Of a stretch of 24,453 nt of DNA, positions 12,690 to 19,856 are shown one piece after another (the first letter of the stretch is position 1; each line of letters opens with the position of its first letter). Below the pieces are notes generated by a model. That model was given only the letters and a program-made list of their open reading frames with translations. It was not told the DNA's origin and made no database searches. The DNA is from a virus: IMG/VR virus record IMGVR_UViG_3300034407_000782, positions 1 through 24,453 of that record, one strand, 5' to 3'. Both the position numbers and the translations under genes were made by a program.

Positions 12690-12995
12690 CTATTTTTTAA
12701 TTTTATAAGACTCGTCAGATTTGCTGTTTAATCTAATAAATTCTGGTTTTTCAAAGTAAGAATGTTCAACAAATTCATTATTAAACTTTACTTCATAACC
12801 TTTATTTTTTAATAGGTTTAATAATTTTGTAGAATCACAATCTTCTTCCAAATAAACACAGGCATTTTCATTATTATAATATGAAAAATTGGAAAATTGA
12901 TTTTTATCTATTTCTAAACCTTGCAAATCATATTTAGAAATTTTTATATATCCGTGAGATTCATTATCTAAAAATGTTAATATTAATTTATTCAT
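12690..12995 (-). CDS. 101-residue hypothetical protein
   Basis: The protein starts MNKLILTFLDNESHGYIKIS, a beta hairpin, then an acidic stretch with two cysteines (NACVYLEEDCDST) and a helix plus hairpin (LLNLLKNKGYEVKFNN). No family is recognised. A ribosome site (AAAGGGG) precedes the ATG and a strong leftward promoter lies upstream, so it is the first gene of the accessory operon that ends with Dam. Confidence 0.6.
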   Translation of the reverse strand: MNKLILTFLDNESHGYIKISKYDLQGLEIDKNQFSNFSYYNNENACVYLEEDCDSTKLLNLLKNKGYEVKFNNEFVEHSYFEKPEFIRLNSKSDESYKIKK

Positions 12996-13037
12996 TATTT
13001 ACCCCTTTATTAAGATTAATATAATTAACATAAGTTA

Positions 13038-13065
13038 ATATTATAATAACTTTAGTTAATGTCAA
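13038..13065 (-). promoter_or_regulatory. Leftward promoter of the accessory/Dam operon
   Basis: On the minus strand: -35 TTGACA (13065-13060), 16-base spacer, -10 TAATAT (13043-13038), with TATAAT also readable two bases earlier. This is the same box arrangement as the promoter of the Cro-like gene, again with TTAAC and AGTTA elements in the spacer. Confidence 0.65.
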
Positions 13066-13083
13066 CAATTAATTTTAACTCTA

Positions 13084-13092
13084 TGTTATAAT
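13084..13092 (+). promoter_or_regulatory. Extended -10 promoter for the terminase-small candidate
   Basis: TGTTATAAT is a perfect extended -10 (TGn plus TATAAT). There is no good -35 at 17 bases, which extended -10 promoters do not need. It is followed by a short leader with ribosome site AGGTGA before the ATG at 13115. Confidence 0.6.
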
Positions 13093-13114
13093 TTATTAAT
13101 AAATAGGTGAAACT

Positions 13115-13537
13115 ATGCAAAATAAAAGGTTGACAAACAGCGAGGAGCTTTTCATAAACTATATCTTACAAGGGTTAAAAACTCCTGATGCAGTAAGAAA
13201 AGCATATCCAGATTGTAAGTACCCTTCACAATATGGATATCAGTTATTAAGAAAGAATTATATAAAAGATCAGATACAACAAAGAAACTTTCAACAATTA
13301 GAATCTGGGGTAAGTATTGCAATAAATAAGCTGATTGAATTAGTAAACGATAAGAAAGCACCTAAATCAGTTCAACTATCAGCTAGTTGTCAATTACTAG
13401 ATAGGAACAATTATAGTGGCACAAGTAAATCTGAGATAGTAAACAAGATAGAAAATCTTAGCGAGGAACAGCTTCAAGTAGAGTTAACAAGCATACTAAA
13501 TCAGTTAGGTATTAATAAAGACTCTATTACACATTAG
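13115..13537 (+). CDS. Terminase small subunit-like DNA-binding protein
   Basis: A protein of 140 residues. The head LTNSEELFINYILQGLKTPDAVRKAYPDCKYPSQYGYQLLRKNYIKDQIQQR in outline has the LTxxExxFxxxYxxGxxxxxAxxxA(Y/G) pattern of small terminases, where it forms the helix-turn-helix that binds the packaging site. The middle (AINKLIELVNDKKAPKSVQLSASCQLLDRNNYS) and the C-terminal helix (LSEEQLQVELTSILNQLG) also fit. It would recognise phage DNA and regulate the large subunit. It lies 760 bases before the large terminase, separated by a noncoding gap and two small genes. Confidence 0.65.
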   Translation: MQNKRLTNSEELFINYILQGLKTPDAVRKAYPDCKYPSQYGYQLLRKNYIKDQIQQRNFQQLESGVSIAINKLIELVNDKKAPKSVQLSASCQLLDRNNYSGTSKSEIVNKIENLSEEQLQVELTSILNQLGINKDSITH

Positions 13538-13804
13538 ATAAATGATAACATATATAATAGTATCAATAACATTATATATATTCTTTTAATCATGAAATAA
13601 TACCATTCACTCACTCACTCACTCACCTAAGGATAAATTTTGGATATATAGTTATAATGTGGCAAAAAATCCAATAAAATCAATTATTTAGCACCCCAAC
13701 ACCCCAAAATGCCGAAATGTTGCTATATGTATGCTTTATTCCGCACAGCGAAGGGGATATTTAGATATTAACTTTTGTTAACTACTTGTACATAGGTTAA
13801 CTTT
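13538..13804. other. Noncoding control gap before the resolvase/terminase operon
   Basis: No credible gene is seen. It contains five tandem TCAC units (13607-13626), a C-rich patch (CACCCCAACACCCC, around 13690), a patch unusually rich in G and C for this genome (CCGCACAGCGAAGGGG, around 13741) and two GTTAAC sites near 13778 and 13796. A weak promoter (TTGTAC, 17 bases, TACAT) ends near 13814. Its place between small and large terminase makes it a candidate packaging recognition site. Confidence 0.45.
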
Positions 13805-13819
13805 GTGGTACATATGGGT

Positions 13820-14107
13820 ATGGCTGATAAGGCATGGAAGCAAAGAGAACGTAAAGTAGCTGCTTATTTTGGTGGTCAGAGGACTCCCTTGAGTGGTGGT
13901 AATGGCAAGATCACAAGGGCAGATGTAATTCATGATAAATTATTTATTGAATGTAAGCTCAGAAAGAAGCATACTGTAATAACATTATGGGATGACACAA
14001 ATGCTATGGCAAAGAAAGAGGGTAAGACCCCTGTTGTAGCTTTATGTGAAAAGGGTAGGGCAGGGTTTTGGATAATGGTTCATAGTGATGATCTTGATAA
14101 GCTATGA
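13820..14107 (+). CDS. PD-(D/E)XK Holliday-junction resolvase-like nuclease
   Basis: A protein of 95 residues from the ATG at 13820 (MADKAWKQRERKVAAYFGG). An ATG at 13814 and a GTG at 13805 are also in frame. The fold motifs are D35 (TRADVIH), then E44-C-K46 (LFIECKLRKK), the minimal D...E-x-K site, followed by a helix with T-VITLWDDTNAMAKKEGKTPVVAL. These small nucleases occur beside terminases and probably trim branched DNA before packaging. It overlaps the next gene by ATGA. The function is family inference. Confidence 0.68.
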   Translation: MADKAWKQRERKVAAYFGGQRTPLSGGNGKITRADVIHDKLFIECKLRKKHTVITLWDDTNAMAKKEGKTPVVALCEKGRAGFWIMVHSDDLDKL

Positions 14108-14304
14108 TAGAATGGATAGCAAGTATAACAGCTATAGGGAGTATTTGGTTATATGGTAATGGGTGGAAATATGCAGGATATTTTGGATTGGTTAGTCAAT
14201 TTTTTTGGTGGTGGTTTTCATTTATATATGATTTAACATCTATGTATGTATTGTGTTTATTTATGACAGCTACCCATATTCGTAATATTATTAAAATGAA
14301 ATGA
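14104..14304 (+). CDS. Small aromatic-rich membrane protein
   Basis: A protein of 66 residues with two or three hydrophobic segments (IASITAIGSIWLYG, YAGYFGLVSQFFWWWFSFIYDL, MYVLCLFMTATHI) and a basic tail (RNIIKMK). It overlaps the nuclease before it and the terminase after it by 4 bases each (ATGA). Small membrane proteins at this position are known in other phages but have no assigned role. It might be a lysis accessory. Confidence 0.6.
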   Translation: MIEWIASITAIGSIWLYGNGWKYAGYFGLVSQFFWWWFSFIYDLTSMYVLCLFMTATHIRNIIKMK

Positions 14305-15713
14305 ATGATTTAGCGAGAGCATTAGAAATAGCCAAAGAATTGGAATTTCGGAAAAAGACTAATCAGATGGCACAGTATGAGCCATATGAGTATCAAAAGA
14401 AATTTCATAATAGTAAAGCTACCCAACGATTATTGATGGCAGGTAACAGGGTAGGTAAATCATTTAGTGGTGCTATGGAAATGGCATATCATTGTACAGG
14501 GTTATATCCAGAATGGTGGGAAGGGAGAAAGTTTGATAGACCTGTAAGATGTTGGGTTGGTGGTGTATCTAATGAAACTACTAGAGATGTATGTCAAAAA
14601 GAATTAGTAGGACAACCAGATGACCCTAGTGCCAAAGGTACAGGTAGTATTCCTTTAAAACTAATCGGAGAAACAGTAAGAAAACCAGGAGTTCCTAATG
14701 CAGTTAATAGTGTAGTCATACGACATAAGAGTGGAGGATATTCTCGGATAGGTTTTAAAGCATATGAGATGGGTAAAGAAAAATGGATGGGTGAGTCATT
14801 AGATGTTATTTGGTTAGATGAAGAACCACCACAAGGTATATATTCACAAGCACTAACAAGAACTGCTGATAAAGGGGGTATTGTGTATATGACATTTACA
14901 CCAGAACAAGGTATGACCGAAACAGTAGCACAGTTTGTAAACAATTTAAAAAAAGGTCAAGACCTTATACAAGCAACTTGGGATGATGCACCTCATATGA
15001 CTAAAGAAGTAAGAGAACAAATATTATCAGCATTACCACCCCATGAAAGAAAAATGAGGGAAAAAGGAATACCCCAATTAGGGTCTGGATTGGTATTCCC
15101 AATTAATGAAGATGATATATTATGTGAGCCATTTGATATACCAGATTATTATCCTAAACTATGTGGTATAGATTTTGGTTGGGATCACCCTACAGCTTGT
15201 GCATGGATAGCTTGGGATAGAGATAGTGATATTGTATATATGTATGATGGATATAGTATACGACAAGAAACTGTACCTGTTCATGCATCAGCAATAAAAG
15301 CAAGGGGTAAGTGGATTCCTGTTATATATCCTATGGATGGTAGGCAAGCAGATAAAGGTAGTGGTAAAAGTTTAGCTATGCAGTATAGAGATGAAGGTGT
15401 TAATTTATTACGAGAACATTTTACCAATCCACCACAAAATGGAATGAAAGAAGGTAGTGGAGGTATAAGTGTAGAAGCAGGGGTAATGGAAATGTTAACA
15501 AGATTTCAAACAAAAAGGTTGAAAATATTTTCTAATCAAAGTAAGATACTAGAAGAAATTAGGTTGTATCACAGGAAGAATGGTAAGATAATTCCTATGA
15601 ATGATGACATAATATCTGCATTGCGATATGCAGTAATGTCATTGCGAAAGGCAAGAACAAGGAATACCGAACCTATGCAGATACAATCTGATTCTAGTTT
15701 TAACATTTTTTAA
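14301..15713 (+). CDS. terL: Terminase large subunit
   Basis: A protein of 470 residues. The ATPase domain has Walker A GNRVGKS (48-54) in LLMAGNRVGKSFSGAM, Walker B VIWLDEEPP (169-177, D173, E174/E175) and coupling motif YMTFTP (about 196-201). The nuclease domain starts with CGIDFGWDHPTA (D291), continues with D346 and ends near D435-D436 (PMNDDIISALRYAVM). The protein pumps DNA into the prohead and cuts it. The length and motif order fit Terminase_6-type large subunits. The stop is followed by AAGGAG and the basic mini-protein genes. Confidence 0.93.
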   Translation: MNDLARALEIAKELEFRKKTNQMAQYEPYEYQKKFHNSKATQRLLMAGNRVGKSFSGAMEMAYHCTGLYPEWWEGRKFDRPVRCWVGGVSNETTRDVCQKELVGQPDDPSAKGTGSIPLKLIGETVRKPGVPNAVNSVVIRHKSGGYSRIGFKAYEMGKEKWMGESLDVIWLDEEPPQGIYSQALTRTADKGGIVYMTFTPEQGMTETVAQFVNNLKKGQDLIQATWDDAPHMTKEVREQILSALPPHERKMREKGIPQLGSGLVFPINEDDILCEPFDIPDYYPKLCGIDFGWDHPTACAWIAWDRDSDIVYMYDGYSIRQETVPVHASAIKARGKWIPVIYPMDGRQADKGSGKSLAMQYRDEGVNLLREHFTNPPQNGMKEGSGGISVEAGVMEMLTRFQTKRLKIFSNQSKILEEIRLYHRKNGKIIPMNDDIISALRYAVMSLRKARTRNTEPMQIQSDSSFNIF

Positions 15714-15723
15714 GGAGCATATT

Positions 15724-15807
15724 ATGCCAATGGGTAAAGGAACATACGGAACAAAAGTTGGAAGACCACCAAAGAAAAAGAAAATGATGAAGAAAAAAAA
15801 GAAATGA
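15724..15807 (+). CDS. 27-residue Lys-rich mini-protein (GRPPKKKK type)
   Basis: The protein reads MPMGKGTYGTKVGRPPKKKK plus MMKKKKK. An AT-hook-like GRP core sits in a run of lysines, and similar MPMGKGTYG..GRPPKKKK proteins recur after terminase genes of marine phages as I recall. The ribosome site AAGGAG is 8 bases before ATG. Its stop overlaps the next ATG (ATGA). DNA binding is likely from charge alone. Confidence 0.6.
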   Translation: MPMGKGTYGTKVGRPPKKKKMMKKKKK

Positions 15808-15911
15808 ACAAAGCAACAGTACGAAAAGTAATTTCTGGTTTAAAAAAAGCATCTAAATCTCATGCAGCACAAGCTGCTACATTAGAAAAAATGTTGAAAG
15901 GAAAAAAATAA
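15804..15911 (+). CDS. 35-residue basic mini-protein
   Basis: MNKATVRKVISGLKKASKSH then AAQAATLEKMLKGKK is a basic amphipathic helix. It is coupled upstream by ATGA and downstream by TAATG. No family is recognised, but position in a coupled run of basic proteins supports it. Confidence 0.55.
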   Translation: MNKATVRKVISGLKKASKSHAAQAATLEKMLKGKK

Positions 15912-16036
15912 TGGTAAAAAAATTATCTCCAAAACAAAAAAAAATTGCTAAAATGTCCTCACCTAAAGGTAAAATTACTGGTGCAGATTTTAAAAAAATT
16001 AAAAGAACAAAAAAAGGATTATTAAAAAGATCATGA
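15911..16036 (+). CDS. 41-residue basic mini-protein
   Basis: MVKKLSPKQKKIAKMSSPKG then KITGADFKKIKRTKKGLLKRS. Nearly a third of residues are lysine. The KIAxMxxPKGKITGADFxKI pattern is like small phage proteins near the portal. Coupled TAATG upstream and ATGA downstream. Confidence 0.55.
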   Translation: MVKKLSPKQKKIAKMSSPKGKITGADFKKIKRTKKGLLKRS

Positions 16037-16203
16037 AAGGTACACATAAAACTAAATCTGGTAAGACAGCTAAGAAAGGTCTTTACTATAATATTAACAA
16101 AAGAAAGAAAGCTGGAACTTCTAGGACTAAAAAGAAATCAACTATTAGTTCTAAAGCATATGCAAATATGAAAAAAGGTTTTCCTAAAAAAAAGAAAGGA
16201 TAA
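16033..16203 (+). CDS. 56-residue basic mini-protein
   Basis: MKGTHKTKSGKTAKKGLYYN, then INKRKKAGTSRTKKKSTIS and KAYANMKKGFPKKKKG. The KTAKKGLYYNINKRKKAGTSR segment is similar to a recurring phage pattern (KKGLWYNINKRKKAG). It is strongly cationic, so nucleic-acid binding or virion association is expected. It starts in ATGA overlap with the previous ORF. Confidence 0.6.
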   Translation: MKGTHKTKSGKTAKKGLYYNINKRKKAGTSRTKKKSTISSKAYANMKKGFPKKKKG

Positions 16204-16206
16204 GTT

Positions 16207-16407
16207 ATGGGTGGATTTTTTTCAAGACCAAAACGACCTGCTCCTCCTCCTCCTCCTCCTCCTCCAGCTCCTGTTGAAGATCCTAAAAAAAAGGACACAG
16301 CAGAGAGAAGAAAAAGGGGTCAAGTTAGAGGAATGGGATATGGTCAAGGAACTACACTTGGTGGTGGTGAAGAAGCATCAACTGCGAGAACTATTCTTGG
16401 GCAATGA
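16207..16407 (+). CDS. Pro/Gly-rich small head protein, paralogue 1
   Basis: A protein of 66 residues: MGGFFSRPKRPAPPPPPPPP, a polyproline run, a charged linker (DPKKKDTAERRKRGQVRG), then GYGQGTTLGGGEEASTARTILGQ. The pattern MGG, proline stretch, RxRG, (Y)GxxTxLxxG, TAxTxLG is that of small proteins placed near the portal in podovirus-like phages. The C-terminal motif recurs in the gene at 16839. The CCTCCT repeat encoding polyproline makes other frames open, but these are shadows. It ends in ATGA overlap with the GNAT gene. Confidence 0.65.
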   Translation: MGGFFSRPKRPAPPPPPPPPAPVEDPKKKDTAERRKRGQVRGMGYGQGTTLGGGEEASTARTILGQ

Positions 16408-16829
16408 TTGTTGCTAAAACTGATAAAAAATTAGCAAAAGAAGTTTTAGGATTTGTTGCACCAAGAGCACATATTCAAGGAGTAGATACTGATTATACTC
16501 ATATAGGTTATTATGAAAATGATAAAATAATTGGTGGAGCTATCTTTTCTCACTATGATGGATTTAATATTTGGATGCATTTAGCACTTGATGACCCTAA
16601 AGCTATGAGAAGAGGTTTTGCAAAACAAGTATTTGACTATTGCTTTTATACCTGTAAATGTGTTAGAGTAACAGCAATGACAAAACCTAATAACATTAGA
16701 TGTAGACGATTAATTGAATCAGCAGGATTTAAACAAGAAGGTGTTATTAGAAAAATTATTAAAGAAGGTATGAAATATTATAATGGTGTTTTGTACGGAT
16801 TGTTAAGAAATGAATGTAAATATTTATAG
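16404..16829 (+). CDS. GNAT-family N-acetyltransferase
   Basis: A protein of 141 residues. The strand-helix pattern of GNAT is seen: THIGYYENDKIIGGAIFSHYDGFNIWMHLALDD, then motif A-like AMRRGFAKQVFDYCFYTCKC for acetyl-CoA binding and VRVTAMTKPNNIRCRRLIESAGFKQEGVIRK, where NxRxRRLIExAGFxxEG is the typical motif B. It probably acetylates a protein or small molecule. In phages such genes lie in the head module with unclear targets. It overlaps the Pro-rich gene by ATGA, and the partner paralogue follows 9 bases after its stop. Confidence 0.82.
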   Translation: MIVAKTDKKLAKEVLGFVAPRAHIQGVDTDYTHIGYYENDKIIGGAIFSHYDGFNIWMHLALDDPKAMRRGFAKQVFDYCFYTCKCVRVTAMTKPNNIRCRRLIESAGFKQEGVIRKIIKEGMKYYNGVLYGLLRNECKYL

Positions 16830-16838
16830 GAGAGTGTA

Positions 16839-17072
16839 ATGGGTGGAGGAATGAAAACACCAAGTATGCCATCACCACAACCAATGCCAGAAATTGATGA
16901 TAAGGTGGCAGAGTCAGAAGCAAAGCTAGAAGCTGAAAGACAAAGAATGGTAGCACTTGGAAAACAAGGTTCTTATGGCACATTATTAACATCTGGTGAA
17001 GGTGTAAAAGAAGAAGCACAAACAGCACAAACATTATTAGGTGGTGTAAAAAAAACCAATAGAATAACTTAA
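16839..17072 (+). CDS. Small head protein, paralogue 2
   Basis: A protein of 77 residues with a ribosome site AGGAG. It starts MGGGMKTPSMPSPQPMPEID, has a charged helix (AESEAKLEAERQRMVALGKQG) and ends with SYGTLLTSGEGVKEEAQTAQTLLGG. The end resembles the partner at 16207 (YGxxTxLxxGE...TAxTxLG), so both are probably relatives with divergent linkers. It overlaps the portal ATG by one base. A minor head or connector role is likely by position. Confidence 0.65.
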   Translation: MGGGMKTPSMPSPQPMPEIDDKVAESEAKLEAERQRMVALGKQGSYGTLLTSGEGVKEEAQTAQTLLGGVKKTNRIT

Positions 17073-18736
17073 TGGCAAATTTTGATTATATAAAAAAAAG
17101 ACTTGCACAATTAGAAAGCCATAGAGGAACATGGGAAGAACATTGGCAAGACATTCTTGATTATGTAATGCCACGAAAAGCAGAAGTAGTATCTAAAAGA
17201 GAAAAAGGTGAAAAAAGAACAGAAGTATTATTTGATTCTACTGCTATAACTGCAAACAATTTATTAGCTGCAAGTTTACATGGCACATTAACATCTCCAT
17301 CATTACAATGGTTTCATTTAAAATTAAGAAGTGCTGAACTAAATCAAAACAGAGATGTACAATTATGGTTAGAAAATTCTGCAAAAAGAATGTATGACCT
17401 ATTTAATGAATCTAATTTTAATACAGAAGTACATGAGTTATATCTTGATTTATGCTCTATAGGTACAGGTGCATTATTTGTAGAAGAAAGTAAGAAAGGA
17501 TTTAATGAGGGTGGTATTCATTTTAATACATTACACATTAAAGAGTTTTATATTAAAGAAAATAATGATGGCAGAATAGATACAGTTTATCGTAAGTATA
17601 ATTTAACAGCAAGACAAGCTATACAAGAGTTTGGTGAAAAGAATGTTGGAGAAAAACTTGTAGAAGCAGCTAAAGAAAAACCAGATAAAGAATTTACATT
17701 TATTCATGCAGTAGAACCAACTGAAGATTATGAAAGAGCAATGGGTAAGGTAAAAACTAAATTACCTTTTTATTCATGTCATGTATGTATAGAAGATAAG
17801 ATGACAGTAAGAGAAGGTGGGTATAATGAGTTTCCATACCTTGTACCTAGATGGGCAAAAGCAACAGGTGAGATATATGGCAGATCACCAAGTTATAATG
17901 CCTTACCAGATATTAAAACATTAAACAAAGCAGTAGAAATAGGATTAAAAGCATGGGCAAAAGCTATTGATCCACCATTACTTGTAACAGATGATGGTGT
18001 AATTGGTAGAGTAAGAATGACACCTGCTGGTATAACTGTTGTAAGAAATGAAGGTAGTGTAAGACCATTACCTATTGGTAGTAATTGGCAGATAACAGAT
18101 ATGAAAGAAAACCAATTACGAACTGCAATACGACAAGCATTTTATTCTGACCAATTACAATTACAACAAGGTCCTCAAATGACAGCTACAGAGGTACAAG
18201 TTAGATATGAATTAATGCAAAGATTATTAGGACCAACATTAGGTAGATTCCAAAGTGAGTTTTTAAATCCATTAATTGAAAGAGTATTTGGTATTATGTT
18301 AAGAGCAGAAGCATTAATACCTGCACCAGAAATAATACAAGGACAAACAGTAGATGTAGAATATGTAGGACCATTAGCACGATCACAAAGAATGGAAGAA
18401 TCTATTGCTATTGATAGATTATATGCATTAGCTATGCAAGTAGGACAGATTGACCCAAGTATTATGGATAATATAAACCATGATGTTGCAATAAGGTCCA
18501 GGGCAAATTTATTAGGTGTTCCTAAAACTGTATTACGAGGTACAGAAGAAGTTGCAGAAATGAGAGAAATGAGAGCACAACAACAACAACAAGCACAAGA
18601 AATGGCTATGCAACAACAACAAGCACAAACTGCATTAACACAAAACCAAGCTGTTAAAGAATTAGGTTCACCAGAAGCACAACAAGGTGCAGAGCAAGTG
18701 GAAGAATCGGCAAGGGCACTTGGTCTAGTTGAATAA
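17072..18736 (+). CDS. Portal protein, T7-type head-to-tail connector
   Basis: A protein of 554 residues, normal size. The start IKKRLAQLESHRGTWEEHWQDILDYVMPRKAEV, then LFDSTAITANNLLAASLHGTLTSPSLQWFHL and WLENSAKRMYDLFNESNFNTEVHELYLDLCSIGTGALFVEE in outline is the head-tail connecting family (PF12236). A dodecamer would form the DNA channel. The C-terminal barrel region contains Gln-rich AQQQQQAQEMAMQQQQAQ, a low-complexity end found in other marine portals. TAATG links both ends to neighbours. Confidence 0.93.
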   Translation: MANFDYIKKRLAQLESHRGTWEEHWQDILDYVMPRKAEVVSKREKGEKRTEVLFDSTAITANNLLAASLHGTLTSPSLQWFHLKLRSAELNQNRDVQLWLENSAKRMYDLFNESNFNTEVHELYLDLCSIGTGALFVEESKKGFNEGGIHFNTLHIKEFYIKENNDGRIDTVYRKYNLTARQAIQEFGEKNVGEKLVEAAKEKPDKEFTFIHAVEPTEDYERAMGKVKTKLPFYSCHVCIEDKMTVREGGYNEFPYLVPRWAKATGEIYGRSPSYNALPDIKTLNKAVEIGLKAWAKAIDPPLLVTDDGVIGRVRMTPAGITVVRNEGSVRPLPIGSNWQITDMKENQLRTAIRQAFYSDQLQLQQGPQMTATEVQVRYELMQRLLGPTLGRFQSEFLNPLIERVFGIMLRAEALIPAPEIIQGQTVDVEYVGPLARSQRMEESIAIDRLYALAMQVGQIDPSIMDNINHDVAIRSRANLLGVPKTVLRGTEEVAEMREMRAQQQQQAQEMAMQQQQAQTALTQNQAVKELGSPEAQQGAEQVEESARALGLVE

Positions 18737-18936
18737 TGGAATTAAAAGAATTACAAAAAATGTATAGAATTACTTTTGACTCTGGAGAAGGGAAAGAAGT
18801 ATTAGCAGATTTAAAGTCTGCTTACTACCATAGAAGTTCGTTTACCAAAGACCCTTATGAAACAGCATATAAGGAAGGTCAACGAGCTGTCTTAATACGA
18901 ATAATCAATCTATTAAAGGAGCAAAAAAATGATTGA
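18736..18936 (+). CDS. Bbp19-like small protein
   Basis: A protein of 66 residues: YRITFDSGEGKEVLADLKSAYYHRSSFTKDPYETAYKEGQRAVLIRIINLL in outline. The pattern F-S-x-GxxVLADLxxxYxxRSSFxxDPYxTAxxEGxRxVLLRI is the Bbp19 family, small phage proteins between portal and scaffold with unproven head-assembly role. It overlaps the portal by one base and the scaffold by 8. Confidence 0.78.
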   Translation: MELKELQKMYRITFDSGEGKEVLADLKSAYYHRSSFTKDPYETAYKEGQRAVLIRIINLLKEQKND

Positions 18937-19765
18937 AGAAACGACCACAACAGAAGGTAACTCTGTAGAACAACCTGTTGAGCAAACAGAAAGTTCTGTA
19001 TTAGGGTCTACTGTAAGTGATAATCAAGATTGGAAATCAACATTACCAGAAGATTTAAAAAACGATCCTACATTATCAAATTTTAAAGATGTAGAATCAT
19101 TAGCTAAAACAGTAGTGCATCAACAAAAAGTATTAGGAAATCGCATTCCTATACCAAAAACTGATGAAGAAAAAATGGAAGTCTATAATAAATTAGGCAG
19201 ACCAGAAGCTGCTGATAAATATGAGGTAAATGTACCAGAAGATTATTCTGCATATTTTACTCAAGACCAGATAAGTCAGTTTAAGAATGTAGCTCATCAA
19301 ATGGGTTTAAACCAACAACAAGTAGAAGGTCTTGTTAATTATCAAATGGAATCTATAAAGAATCAAGGAGATATGTATGCATCCCAAGTAGATGTACAAA
19401 GACAAGAATCTGAAGCTATGCTTAAAAAAGAATGGGGTTATGATTATGATAGCCAAGTTCGTAATGCTAGGAGAGCAATAGATGTTTATGGTGATAATGA
19501 AATAAAAGAGCTAATGAATACAGAAGCAGGGAATCATCCTGCAGTTATTAGAATGTTTGCTAGATTAGGTAAAGATATTACTGAAGATATGGCACAAAAT
19601 ACTCAAAATAATAGTTTAGCTACTTCACCATTAGATGCAAAACAAGAAATACAGGACACTTTTAATAACCCAGACCATGCCTATCACAACCCTAGGCATA
19701 AAGATCATCAACCTGCTGTAGAAAAAATGCGACAGTTACATGAAAAAGTGTATGGTAATTCTTAA
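18929..19765 (+). CDS. Capsid assembly scaffolding protein
   Basis: A protein of 278 residues, acidic and mostly helical. A low-complexity head (MIEETTTTEGNSVEQPVEQTE) is followed by DWKSTLPEDLKNDPTLSNFKDVESLAKTVVHQQKVLGNRIPIPKTDEEKMEVYNKLGRPEAADKYEV, the typical portion of podovirus scaffolds. The C-terminal AYHNPRHKDHQPAVEKMRQLHEKVYG is also typical. It would guide coat assembly and leave. It lies directly before the capsid gene, as expected. Ribosome site AAAGGAG. Confidence 0.82.
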   Translation: MIEETTTTEGNSVEQPVEQTESSVLGSTVSDNQDWKSTLPEDLKNDPTLSNFKDVESLAKTVVHQQKVLGNRIPIPKTDEEKMEVYNKLGRPEAADKYEVNVPEDYSAYFTQDQISQFKNVAHQMGLNQQQVEGLVNYQMESIKNQGDMYASQVDVQRQESEAMLKKEWGYDYDSQVRNARRAIDVYGDNEIKELMNTEAGNHPAVIRMFARLGKDITEDMAQNTQNNSLATSPLDAKQEIQDTFNNPDHAYHNPRHKDHQPAVEKMRQLHEKVYGNS

Positions 19766-19831
19766 AAAAGTATGATATTATTTTTTATGTATGTATTGCC
19801 CTTATGGATAACAGTACATAAAGTCTAACGA

Positions 19832-19856
19832 CTATAAACGAGGTTTCCCTTTATAG
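19832..19856 (+). promoter_or_regulatory. Hairpin in the scaffold-capsid gap
   Basis: CTATAAA-11-TTTATAG, a perfect 7-bp inverted repeat with GG/CC inside the loop, located about 50 bases before the capsid start. No U-run follows, so it is not a standard terminator. The 140-base gap is otherwise gene-free and has a strong ribosome site AAGGAG before the capsid gene. A processing or regulatory element that separates capsid from scaffold dosage is possible. Confidence 0.4.

Noticed and set aside
13680-13760. tRNA gene in the GC-richer patch
   Set aside because: No cloverleaf with acceptor, anticodon and T-arm motifs could be built from the sequence by eye.
13542-13765. Two very short ORFs (15 and 20 codons) in the noncoding gap
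   Set aside because: No ribosome site, no coupling to neighbours and no recognisable composition; the gap is better read as control DNA.
14594-14944. Minus-strand 116-codon ORF inside the terminase gene
   Set aside because: It lies entirely within terL, whose motifs are intact, and has no recognisable features.
16086-16417. Open frames on both strands over the CCTCCT polyproline region, including poly-Leu and poly-Gly readings
   Set aside because: They are other-frame readings of the repeat that encodes the polyproline protein at 16207; only that frame has a sensible start, coupling to GNAT and family-like ends.
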